Below are positions 35,473 through 42,946 of a DNA stretch of 44,721 nt, piece after piece; position 1 is the stretch's first letter; every line of letters begins with the position of its first letter. Made by a program: the position numbers and the translations under genes. This DNA comes from Nitrospirales bacterium (lineage in GTDB: Bacteria > Nitrospirota > Nitrospiria > Nitrospirales > UBA8639): contig BQIV01000038.1 in the NCBI GenBank assembly GCA_021604005.1, positions 1 to 44,721 on the forward strand, read 5' to 3'. The notes beneath the pieces are model-generated. The model was not told the origin of the DNA and did no database searches. It worked only from the letters and a program-made list of their open reading frames with translations.

Positions 35473-35742
35473 ATGAATTCAGAAGAATCCGAAGACATTA
35501 AACGATATTTTGGTGTGGTGGCTGAGGGGCTTCGCCACGATATTCAACAAGTGGCTGAAGGTCATGAAATCGTATTAACGCAAGTGAAGGAATTTCGAAA
35601 GGAGGTTCGAGAAGAATTTAGAGAAGTACGTGCGGTGATCAAGTTTTCTTTTGCTGAACTCGATCAACGAATTGGTACACTGGAAAATGAAATGTTGAGA
35701 ATGAAAAAGAGATTAGAGCAACTCGAAATGCAGAAAGGGTAA
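35473..35742 (+). CDS. Small coiled-coil protein, 89 aa
   Basis: An 89-residue highly charged helical protein. The heptad-like C-terminal part (ELDQRIGTLENEMLRMKKRL) is a coiled coil, and the N-terminal part is rich in Glu, Arg and Val. It has no enzyme motif or membrane segment. A GAGAGG lies about 12 bp before the ATG. It lies upstream of the FitAB-type module with a hairpin between them. Similar short coiled-coil proteins are common neighbours of toxin-antitoxin loci, but its role is unknown. Confidence 0.6.
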   Translation: MNSEESEDIKRYFGVVAEGLRHDIQQVAEGHEIVLTQVKEFRKEVREEFREVRAVIKFSFAELDQRIGTLENEMLRMKKRLEQLEMQKG

Positions 35743-35756
35743 TAATTTCAGACTCG

Positions 35757-35777
35757 ACTTCTTATCTGGGAAGTCGT
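35757..35777. terminator. Hairpin after the coiled-coil gene
   Basis: CGACTTC-TTATCTG-GGAAGTCG forms a 7-bp stem just after the stop codon at 35742. There is no clear T run immediately downstream. It may be a weak terminator. Confidence 0.35.
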
Positions 35778-35887
35778 AAGCCTGTATAAAAGTAACCTGC
35801 GAACACCATTTCCTTCTCTTGCCCTCACAAACCCTGATTTTTAGAGGTGCCCTACAGTCTTTTTCATCCTATTCCACGCTTTTAGAG

Positions 35888-35933
35888 TTGTCCGAATATC
35901 GCCATTATGATATCGTGATATCATAATGGGAGG
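35888..35933 (+). promoter_or_regulatory. FitAB-type promoter with 13-bp inverted-repeat operator
   Basis: A perfect inverted repeat CCATTATGATATC-GT-GATATCATAATGG spans 35902-35929. It overlaps a putative extended -10 (TGATATCGT, 35908-35916) that lies 17 bp after TTGTCC (35888-35893), and its right end touches the GGGAGG ribosome-binding site. This is the layout expected for autorepression by a ribbon-helix-helix antitoxin. Confidence 0.75.
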
Positions 35934-35939
35934 TTGACC

Positions 35940-36188
35940 ATGGGGCAATTAATTGTTCGAAATATAGAAGAAGACGTGAAGCTGCGCTTACGTCAACGAG
36001 CTTCCCGGCATGGCCGAAGTGTAGAAGAAGAGGTGCGCGATATTCTTCGGAATGCCACAAAGAATGAAGGGAAACGACAGGGTGGGGTTGGCTCAGCAAT
36101 GAGCCGTCTGTTTCAAGGTATTGGGTTCCAAGAAGACATTCCTGAACTCAAAGGAACGTCTCCTCACTCTACGGACTTCGAACCATGA
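35940..36188 (+). CDS. FitA-like ribbon-helix-helix antitoxin
   Basis: An 82-residue antitoxin. The N-terminal ribbon-helix-helix (MGQLIVRNIEEDVKLRLRQR then SVEEEVRDILRNA) binds DNA, and the acidic, flexible C-terminus (FQEDIPELKG) would wrap the PIN toxin. The ATG at 35940 has GGGAGG 6 bp upstream, which decides against the TTG at 35934. The stop overlaps the toxin start (ATGA), and the operator lies directly upstream. It should neutralise the downstream RNase and repress the operon. FitA is the closest family, and a VapB relative is the alternative. Confidence 0.88.
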   Translation: MGQLIVRNIEEDVKLRLRQRASRHGRSVEEEVRDILRNATKNEGKRQGGVGSAMSRLFQGIGFQEDIPELKGTSPHSTDFEP

Positions 36189-36607
36189 TTATCCTCGATA
36201 CGAATATCCTCTCTGCGGTGATGCAGGAGCAGGGTGATCCTCTCATCGTGTCGTGGCTCGACAGGCAGGCTTGGGAATCAATCTGGACCACCTCGATCAC
36301 GGTATTTGAAATTCGCTTAGGCCTCTCATCTCTTACGAAAGGCAAGCGACGCGTTAAACTTGAGGCGGCATTTCAGCAGATGCTAGAAAAAGTACTTGAA
36401 GGACGAATACTTCCCTTTGATGAAGATGCGGCAATAGCGGCAGGAGAGTTAGCTGCAGGCAGACGACGCCGAGGCATCACCGTTGACATGCGCGATACGC
36501 AAATTGCAGGAATTGCCATTGCGAAGCGAAGTGGTATTGCCACACGGAATACAAAAGACTTTCAAGGCCTCTCTGTCTCCGTCGTTAACCCCTGGAAAGA
36601 ACGTTGA
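36185..36607 (+). CDS. FitB/VapC-type PIN-domain toxin
   Basis: A 140-residue PIN-domain ribonuclease toxin. The acidic metal-binding residues are all present: D5 (MIILDTNILS), E42 (TVFEIRLGL), D104 (VDMRDTQIAGIA) and D125 (RNTKDF). This spacing is very close to gonococcal FitB. It overlaps the antitoxin gene by 4 bp, so the pair is translationally coupled. It would act as a Mg-dependent endoribonuclease when released. The gene appears intact. It converges on the broken MazF-like gene, with 52 bp between stop codons. Confidence 0.9.
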   Translation: MIILDTNILSAVMQEQGDPLIVSWLDRQAWESIWTTSITVFEIRLGLSSLTKGKRRVKLEAAFQQMLEKVLEGRILPFDEDAAIAAGELAAGRRRRGITVDMRDTQIAGIAIAKRSGIATRNTKDFQGLSVSVVNPWKER

Positions 36608-36659
36608 CGGGGCATGAGTCTTTTATGGGTTGCCGTGGTTGCGAAGGGAGCAGGAGACA

Positions 36660-37007
36660 TCATGCCTTACGGCTCGACCATGGAACTACGCCAATAAATA
36701 ATGCCAAGCTGCGATTCAAGCGAATGAGGGTATCCTCATCAACCCGCCCAATCTGCTGTGTTATGCGTTCTCGCCGCAACGCAACAGTTTTATCTACCAT
36801 GATTTGCGAGTTTTTCTTGAGGCCGGTTGGTTTTGCCGGTGGAATATCAATCCGAAAGAGTGGTGCGTTCTGTCAGTCGCTTGTCACCAAACACACGAGA
36901 ATGCTGGCATGGACTTCATTGAAAAAATAGGACTGAATCGCTAGGGCTGGACGTGGTTTCCCGTAATCCCCAGGGGCTGATACGATCACGAGGTCGCCGC
37001 GTTTCAT
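36660..37007 (-). pseudogene. MazF/PemK-type toxin, disrupted by one in-frame stop
   Basis: Read on the minus strand from ATG 37007, codons 1-44 give a MazF-like start (MKRGDLVIVSAPGDYGKPRP, then a VCLVTSD segment). Codon 45 is TGA (36875-36873). The same frame then continues QNAPLFRIDIPPAKPTGLKK and NSQIMVDKTVALRRERITQQ to a stop at 36660, covering the family's full C-terminal half (115 codons in all). No frameshift is needed, so a single nonsense change explains it. The ATG overlaps the MazE-like antitoxin stop (ATGA). Readthrough is possible but unproven. Confidence 0.85.
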
Positions 37008-37228
37008 TGAGATGGTGACAAATCGGCGACTGCTTCAATGAACTCTAGGGTTTCCTGTGCCGATTCATGTCGACTGACGAGTAATGATTGTCGACGGGCT
37101 TCCTTGGCTAATTGAGTTGATCGTGTGTCCGGTACCCAAATCTGAACAGGGCGCAGTCCTGTCGCTCTTAGCCGTTTCCGGTAATCCTGCATTTTCTTAT
37201 ATGGGGGTTTGGGTGTATGGATCGCCAT
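37004..37228 (-). CDS. MazE/DUF3018-type antitoxin
   Basis: A 74-residue antitoxin of the DUF3018 (antitoxin MazE) type: DYRKRLRATGLRPVQIWVPD is the characteristic core, followed by TRSTQLAKEARRQSLLVSRH and an acidic tail. ATG 37228 has AGGAG 7 bp upstream, so the open frame's extension to 37375 is not used. The gene is intact and overlaps the downstream, broken MazF-like toxin by 4 bp. It retains a role only if the toxin is read through or if the antitoxin acts on another toxin. Confidence 0.85.
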   Translation of the reverse strand: MAIHTPKPPYKKMQDYRKRLRATGLRPVQIWVPDTRSTQLAKEARRQSLLVSRHESAQETLEFIEAVADLSPSQ

Positions 37229-37361
37229 ACTTCTCTCCTGTATAACTTGATGTGTAGTAACATGTTGCCATGCATGTGCTAGACGTTCAATATTGAATAA
37301 TTGATGTTTGAGGGTAAGTAGGAACGCTAGCTTAAAATACAAGGGGAATTGGGTATTGGCA

Positions 37362-37456
37362 TATAGCCGTTTCAAATAACTTCCACATGCTTGAAGTGAG
37401 TAGTTGCGCGGGGTTAGTTGATCGACCTCAGCTGGAACTTATTTGGATTCGCTATA
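37362..37456. mobile_element. 95-bp MITE-like element, copy 2
   Basis: Starts TATAGCCGTTTCAAATAA and ends TTATTTGGATTCGCTATA with imperfect terminal inverted repeats and TA at each end. It matches the copy at 11614-11708 over its whole 95 bp with about seven differences. It lies directly beside the stop codon (TAA, 37457-37459) of the flavoprotein gene and upstream of the MazE-like antitoxin. Confidence 0.87.
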
Positions 37457-38851
37457 TTAATTCAGTGGTGTACCAAGTTGGTTAGCCAGTTCCTCTGCAG
37501 GATAGGTCAAGATCTCCGCTAGAGTAGGATGATAGTGTGGGATGCGGAGCATGTCATGGACGGTACCGTGGTAATACATAATCGTAATGAGTTCATGAAT
37601 CAGCTCTGAGGCTTCAGGACCAACAATATGTCCTCCAATGAGTTCGCCGGTTTTTGGATGACACAATATTTTGACATGTCCATGTGTTTCACCCAATGTC
37701 ATGGATTTCCCGTGATCACTAAACGGGTATGATGCGACGAGATAGTTGCTGCCTTGTTGGGTACATTCGCGTTCCGACAATCCGACATTCGCCACTTGCG
37801 GATCGGTAAAGACGACTTGGGCCTTCAGGCGATCGTCCTGTTGGCGAGGCGGCTTATCTGAGTGAACCGCATTCCAGCCGGCGATTTCTCCTTGTTGAAT
37901 CGCGATGTGCACAATTTCATGGAGGCCGTTCACGTCGCCGACGGCAAAAATGTGTGGTGTTGATGTTCGCATGTCGCTCGACACCGTAATCGCTCCATTC
38001 TTGGTGTCCACGTTTGCCTTTTCTACATTCAGGCGGTCGATATTGGGCCGACGACCTAGCGCTTGGAGTATGTGTTCTGCTGAAACGGTTTGCTCTTTGC
38101 CATGGTGCAGGAAGTGGGCAGTCTTGAGGTTTCCGGATTGACTGAACTGTTGAAGTTGGGTAGACGTGAAGACGTCCATGCCTTCTTCGCGAAACCGCGC
38201 TTCGACCGGACGAGCCAGGTCTTCGTCGCCTTCGGACATGATGTGGTGACTTCGCTGGATGAGAGTCACCTTCGTACCTAATCGTGCAAAGAATTGTGCA
38301 AATTCTAGCGCCACAGCCCCTCCACCTAAGACCATCAGTGATTTCGGCAGTGTCCGTAGCTTCAAGGCTTCGTCGCTGGTGATGTACCCCACTTCTTCAA
38401 GCCCGGGAATTGGAATTCGAGAGACAATAGATCCGGTTGAAATAATAAAAGTCTTGCCGGTCAAGCGGTGCGGGCCGGCTTGAATTTCGGTTGGTGAGAG
38501 AAATGCTGCGCGTTCTTGATAGAGGGTGAATCGTGGATCATGAAGTGCCTCAATCCGGTAATCGGCAAATTCTTGAATGAGCTGTGCCTTCCGGTCAATA
38601 ATGGCAGAGAGGTTTGCCCCTGCCGCTACGGGGTTTAGCCCGAATTCCTCTGCTCTGCGCATCAGTGATATGATATCGGAAGAGCGCAGGATGGTTTTGG
38701 TGGGCATGCAACCGCGAAGAATACAGAGGCCTCCTAATGGCCCGTGGTCGATGATGGCCACATTAGCTCCTTCATCTCGTGCGGTGCGAGCGGCAGCATA
38801 CCCGGCAGAGCCGCCGCCAATAATAATCACGTCGTAATGCTCGGTAGACAT
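37457..38851 (-). CDS. Dihydrolipoyl dehydrogenase-like flavoprotein reductase
   Basis: A 464-residue class I pyridine nucleotide-disulfide oxidoreductase. It has FAD-binding GGGSAGYAAARTA near residue 12, the redox Cys pair in GGLCILRGCMPTKTILRS near residue 39, NAD(P)-binding GGGAVALEFAQFFARLG, IFAVGDVNGLHEIVHIA, and the C-terminal active site HYHPTLAEILTYP. It resembles dihydrolipoyl dehydrogenase or mercuric reductase but is not beside lipoamide enzyme genes and lacks the MerA C-terminal Cys pair. Substrate unknown. Its stop codon touches the MITE. It is the second such reductase in this cluster. Confidence 0.86.
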   Translation of the reverse strand: MSTEHYDVIIIGGGSAGYAAARTARDEGANVAIIDHGPLGGLCILRGCMPTKTILRSSDIISLMRRAEEFGLNPVAAGANLSAIIDRKAQLIQEFADYRIEALHDPRFTLYQERAAFLSPTEIQAGPHRLTGKTFIISTGSIVSRIPIPGLEEVGYITSDEALKLRTLPKSLMVLGGGAVALEFAQFFARLGTKVTLIQRSHHIMSEGDEDLARPVEARFREEGMDVFTSTQLQQFSQSGNLKTAHFLHHGKEQTVSAEHILQALGRRPNIDRLNVEKANVDTKNGAITVSSDMRTSTPHIFAVGDVNGLHEIVHIAIQQGEIAGWNAVHSDKPPRQQDDRLKAQVVFTDPQVANVGLSERECTQQGSNYLVASYPFSDHGKSMTLGETHGHVKILCHPKTGELIGGHIVGPEASELIHELITIMYYHGTVHDMLRIPHYHPTLAEILTYPAEELANQLGTPLN

Positions 38852-38944
38852 GGTTTGGGCTTTTCTCCTTGATGATTGTACGCGACGGTCAGACCTTCTG
38901 ACGCAAGTGATGAATGACGTGTCCGCGAATAGGAGTTGATAGAC

Positions 38945-39352
38945 ATGAAGATAGCATGGAGTTTTCCGTTTGTCTTGCTGTGGTGTTTGATTGGTGTGGG
39001 TTGCGTCAAAACCAGCGGGCCACTCGCGACATTACCCATTGTGAGTCCAACGGCGTCAGAGTTGAATTTAGCTGGCATTGAGGCTTACAACGATGGCAAG
39101 TGGGAGCTTGCCCAACAACGTTTTGAAGAAGCGCTGCATGCCGATGATCAACTGCCTGAGGTGTATTTTAACCTCGCGTTGACCTTGCATAAACGTGAAG
39201 ACCATCAACAGGCCACCGAGTATTTTCGAAAGGCAGGTGAGTTAGCTCCACACAACGACAGTATCGTGCAGTCATCGATCTACCGGAATCATCTTGGTCT
39301 CACCTCGACGTTTGAACGGCATATAAGTGGGGGCTATCGGTACAGTCACTAA
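38945..39352 (+). CDS. TPR-repeat lipoprotein
   Basis: A 135-residue lipoprotein. The signal peptide MKIAWSFPFVLLWCLIGVGC ends in a lipobox (IGVGC, lipidated C20). The mature part holds about two tetratricopeptide repeats: NLAGIEAYNDGKWELAQQRF and VYFNLALTLHKREDHQQATE. Such proteins usually scaffold envelope complexes. ATG 38945 has AGGAG 9 bp upstream, which rules out the TTG at 38936. It ends 2 bp before dinB and is probably co-transcribed with it. Confidence 0.82.
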   Translation: MKIAWSFPFVLLWCLIGVGCVKTSGPLATLPIVSPTASELNLAGIEAYNDGKWELAQQRFEEALHADDQLPEVYFNLALTLHKREDHQQATEYFRKAGELAPHNDSIVQSSIYRNHLGLTSTFERHISGGYRYSH

Positions 39353-39354
39353 CT

Positions 39355-40533
39355 ATGCGATCTATTCTTCATGTCGATATGGATGCGTTTTACGCCTCCA
39401 TTGAACAACAGGACAATCCCGCCTATCGCGGAAAGCCAGTTGTGGTTGGGGCGAATCCACAGCATGGAAAGGGGCGTGGGGTTGTCTCGGCGGCATCGTA
39501 TGAAGCTCGAACGTTTGGCATTCACTCCGCCATGCCTATTGGGCAAGCGTATCGACGCTGTCCGTCTGCGATTTTCCTTCCTGTCCGTATGGCGCGATAT
39601 GAAGAGGTGTCCAAACGGATTTTTGAAATTTTTTCCCGATACACGGATTTAGTGGAACCCTTGAGTTTAGACGAGGCATTTTTAGATGTAACGGGAAGCT
39701 ATGCCCTATTCGGTTCCGCAGAAACGATTGGTCGCCGTATTCAAGCAAGGATTTTAAAAGAGGAACATTTGTACGCTTCGGTCGGGGTTGCCACTAATAA
39801 GTTTGTTGCAAAAGTTGCCTCAGACCTTGAAAAACCCCAAGGTTTTGTCGTGGTGCCGCATCAGAAGATACGTGAATTTTTGCGAGGTTTGCCCTTGACC
39901 CGTTTATGGGGCGTAGGTCCCAAGACGGCACGATCCTTACAGCATATGGGCTATCAAACCATCGGGGACATCGCACAGCAATCGCAAGAAGCCCTTCGAG
40001 CGTGTTTTGGCAAACGCGGTGTGCATGTATGGCAATTAGCCAATGGGTTGGATGATCGTCTTGTGGAATCACGCTCCAGTGCGAAATCCATTGGTGCTGA
40101 GACGACATTTTCCTATGATACTGATGATGGGGAGCGTATTCGACGAACACTACTGGCATTGTCTGAACGTGTTGGCGAGAGATTGCGAGCCGAGCAGCAC
40201 GGGGCTCGAGGGCTTACGCTGAAGTTTCGAAATGCGGCATTCGATACGATAACGCGTTCACAGGCTTGGTCAGAGCCTATTAATCAATCCGGTGATATCT
40301 GGCGGCATGCCCTGACGCTTCTCGGACGTGTTGGTATTGGTGGGCAAAAGGTGCGGTTACTTGGTTTATCCGCGACAAGACTGACGCCTCTTGAAGCACA
40401 AGAGCAATTGACGTTGTTCGAGTCGACCTGTGGGCAACGTGGTACCTTGTCGCAGGCCGTGGATACCATTCGCTTGCGTTTTGGGGATGAAGCTATACAG
40501 TTGGGGTCGTTGCTCGGAAAAGAGAAGCCCTGA
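39355..40533 (+). CDS. dinB: DNA polymerase IV (Y family)
   Basis: A 392-residue translesion polymerase. The catalytic motifs are ILHVDMDAFYASIEQ near residue 3 and EPLSLDEAFLDVTGS near residue 100 (Asp and Asp-Glu metal ligands). The thumb and little-finger domains follow, with LWGVGPKTARSLQHMGYQT. A beta-clamp-binding motif QLTLF lies near the C-terminus. No SOS box was recognised in the narrow gap upstream, so it probably depends on the TPR lipoprotein's promoter. Length and motifs are complete. Confidence 0.94.
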   Translation: MRSILHVDMDAFYASIEQQDNPAYRGKPVVVGANPQHGKGRGVVSAASYEARTFGIHSAMPIGQAYRRCPSAIFLPVRMARYEEVSKRIFEIFSRYTDLVEPLSLDEAFLDVTGSYALFGSAETIGRRIQARILKEEHLYASVGVATNKFVAKVASDLEKPQGFVVVPHQKIREFLRGLPLTRLWGVGPKTARSLQHMGYQTIGDIAQQSQEALRACFGKRGVHVWQLANGLDDRLVESRSSAKSIGAETTFSYDTDDGERIRRTLLALSERVGERLRAEQHGARGLTLKFRNAAFDTITRSQAWSEPINQSGDIWRHALTLLGRVGIGGQKVRLLGLSATRLTPLEAQEQLTLFESTCGQRGTLSQAVDTIRLRFGDEAIQLGSLLGKEKP

Positions 40534-40595
40534 AACGAACCACATGCATGCCAGGCAAAGTGTGTGTGTCTTCAGTCCAGCTACTGAGCCGATGT

Positions 40596-42275
40596 TCAGG
40601 CTGCGGTGAGCCATTGCCGGCTTTCGTGAGCAGGGATGGGCGGCGTGACCCAAAACCCTTGAATGGCATCGCAGGCATGTTCAGCGAGAAAGTCTGCTTG
40701 GGTTTGCGTTTCAACGCCTTCGGCGATCACCTTGAGCCCCAGTGTATGCGCCAGTGCGAGAATGGCTTTGACGATGGCTGCATTATTCATGTCGGTATCG
40801 AGGTCTGTGATTAATGACTGATCCAGTTTGAGTCCGTCAAGTGGAAAGGTCTTGAGGTAGCGGAGCGAGGCATAGCCAACGCCAAAGTCGTCAATGTAAA
40901 TTTGCACGCCCATGGCTTTCAAGTCTCGTAACATGGCAAGCGTACTCGGTGTTTCATGAATCAGAAAACTTTCCGTCAGTTCCACTTGAAGAGCGTGTGG
41001 GGCCAGTTGCGTGGTCTGAAGGATCTGTTCGATCACTGCGGGAAGATTTCGTTGGTGAACCTGTCGTGCTGAAAGATTCACTGAGATGGGCGGAACCGGC
41101 AGTCCTTCACGCTCCCATTGCTTGGCCTGTTTGCTTGCGGTTTGCAAGGCCCACTCCCCAATAGGCACGATAATACCGGATTCCTCAGCTTTCGGAATAA
41201 AATGCATTGGACTGATCATGCCTTGGTAGGGGTGTTGCCAGCGAAGCAACGCTTCCATCCCGACAATGTGTTGCGTACGAAGATCCATTTGAGGCTGATA
41301 GTGCAAGAGAAACTCTCCCTTTGTGAGCGCGCGGCGGAGTTCGACGTTAATGGTGGTTCGATCAAGGGGAGAGGACTGCATACCCGCTGTGTAGAATTGG
41401 AAGTTGTTGCCGCCTTGGGCTTTCGCGCGGTACATGGCTGTGTCGCTATGTTTCAAAAGATCTTGTGCTGTAGCGCAGTCCCAAGGATAAATCGTCACTC
41501 CCACGCTTCCGGTAATATGGAGTTCGCGTTCGAGCACGACCATTGGTTGCGCGATGAGATTCAGTATGCGTTCCGCAATGGTGCCAACATCGTCGACCGA
41601 CACGACTTCATCAAGCAGAACAGCAAACTCATCACCTCCCATCCGTACGCCCGTGTCGACTTCGCGAATGCATTTCCGGAGGCGGCCGGCGACGGTTTTC
41701 AAGACCTGATCGCCAGATTCATGCCCAAAGGTATCATTGATGGTTTTAAAGTGATCGAGGTCGAGAAAGAGAAGCGCAATGGCCGCATCATTACGATGAC
41801 AACGGGCTAATGCGTAATGCAGTCGCTCATAAAATAAGCCTCTATTAGCGAGACCTGTCAGATGATCATAGTGGGCTTGATGGGTGACCTGTTCTTGGGC
41901 TCGATGCCGTTCGACGGCATACCGAATCGCACGGCTCAATGCCTGGCTATTGATTTGGCCTTTGATCAGATAGTCCTGTGCGCCGCTTTGGACGGCTTGT
42001 ACGGCCAGGGCTTCGTCTTGTAGGCCACTCATAATGAGCGTGGCTGCGCGTGCATGTGTTTGCCGGAGTTCGCGTAGGGTGTCGAGTGCAATCGAATCAG
42101 GCAAGTTGAGATCGAGAAGAATAATATCGAATGTCTGGTTCTGCATGTACGTGCGTGCGATGCAAACTTCAGAGGCATGTGAAAATGTAAATTGAGTCCC
42201 AAGCCCTTCTTTCAGCATCTCATGCGTGAGGTGGACATCGGCAATGTTGTCGTCAATGACAAGGATGTTGAGCAT
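40596..42275 (-). CDS. Response regulator with GGDEF and EAL domains
   Basis: A 559-residue c-di-GMP protein. A receiver domain comes first (LVIDDNIADVHLTHEML, LLDLNLPDS with phosphoacceptor D55, and a late Lys in YLIKGQ). A diguanylate cyclase GGDEF domain follows near residues 140-300 with intact MGGDEFAVLL, a DLDHFKTINDTFGHE motif and an RxxD inhibitory site (REVD) five residues before GGDEF. The EAL phosphodiesterase domain starts near residue 320 with EALLRW, DDFGVGYASL, LKLDQSLI and AEGVET. Both enzymatic halves appear intact. No sensor kinase is adjacent. Confidence 0.93.
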   Translation of the reverse strand: MLNILVIDDNIADVHLTHEMLKEGLGTQFTFSHASEVCIARTYMQNQTFDIILLDLNLPDSIALDTLRELRQTHARAATLIMSGLQDEALAVQAVQSGAQDYLIKGQINSQALSRAIRYAVERHRAQEQVTHQAHYDHLTGLANRGLFYERLHYALARCHRNDAAIALLFLDLDHFKTINDTFGHESGDQVLKTVAGRLRKCIREVDTGVRMGGDEFAVLLDEVVSVDDVGTIAERILNLIAQPMVVLERELHITGSVGVTIYPWDCATAQDLLKHSDTAMYRAKAQGGNNFQFYTAGMQSSPLDRTTINVELRRALTKGEFLLHYQPQMDLRTQHIVGMEALLRWQHPYQGMISPMHFIPKAEESGIIVPIGEWALQTASKQAKQWEREGLPVPPISVNLSARQVHQRNLPAVIEQILQTTQLAPHALQVELTESFLIHETPSTLAMLRDLKAMGVQIYIDDFGVGYASLRYLKTFPLDGLKLDQSLITDLDTDMNNAAIVKAILALAHTLGLKVIAEGVETQTQADFLAEHACDAIQGFWVTPPIPAHESRQWLTAA

Positions 42276-42473
42276 GTATTCGTTCCAGGTGAGTGAGGCG
42301 CATTTTGCACAACGCGAGATTCTTGAGTGTTCTGTGTTTTCACGGTTCCTTTTCGGAATATTTCGAATGATTCTTGAGGTTGGAGGTCGATACTGTGTAT
42401 AGGGTGCATGTTGACGTTGTTGCGGCCTGCTGCTCTCTGTTCTTTACGTATGTTGTGTGGTAGAGAGAAAGAG

Positions 42474-42779
42474 ATGAATCGGACATTCAGGGATAGTACA
42501 TGGGGGAAGGCTGGTGGAAGAGATTCGACGTTTTTTTACCGGGTAACATGTTTGGTTCGTGAATCGCGTCCCTATGTTTTGGCGATGCCTGGTGTGACGG
42601 TTTCGCGTGTTGGCGGTCGAAATCGAATGAGGCAGATTTCTGGCAGGCCAAGACTTGCTCATCCGACACATTGTGACGATCCCGGGTGTCGAGCGGTCCT
42701 TGGCGATCGATATTTCCGACGCCGCGATGGCTGGGTCTTGTGTCCGCAATGTTTTCTCGGCAGTCGCCTGATTCGTTGA
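42474..42779 (+). CDS. Small putative zinc-ribbon protein
   Basis: A roughly 101-residue basic protein with no recognised family. The C-terminal segment HCDDPGCRAVLGDRYFRR followed by CPQCFLGSRLIR gives C-x4-C and C-x2-C, spaced as in a zinc ribbon. The upstream portion is rich in Arg and Gly and has no clear fold. ATG 42474 has AGAGAAAGAG upstream, a modest ribosome-binding site. An upstream ATG at 42408 is possible. The assignment is plausible but unproven. Confidence 0.45.
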   Translation: MNRTFRDSTWGKAGGRDSTFFYRVTCLVRESRPYVLAMPGVTVSRVGGRNRMRQISGRPRLAHPTHCDDPGCRAVLGDRYFRRRDGWVLCPQCFLGSRLIR

Positions 42780-42946
42780 ACTCGTGATACTCCTCGCCTC
42801 TTTTTTCTATCCCATCAGGACTCAATAACGTTCTCGATTTGTCCGACGAAGTAGAGGATGAGCCTGCGGGCTGTGTTGCGAGTTGGGATGGAGGAATGTT
42901 TCTAATCTACACTATGGCTCACTGGGGTGTCGTATAGGGGGTACCC

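Noticed and set aside
35757-35860. Possible third copy of the terminal repeat, since ATCTGGGAAGTCGT is shared with the repeat.
   Set aside because: Only 14 bases match, the surrounding bases differ, and the other similar word (CCTACAGT) is in the wrong order. The shared word is part of a local hairpin.
36604-36930. A 108-codon plus-strand frame after the FitB-type toxin.
   Set aside because: It lies antisense to the MazF-like pseudogene, which explains the sequence better, and its own protein looks random.
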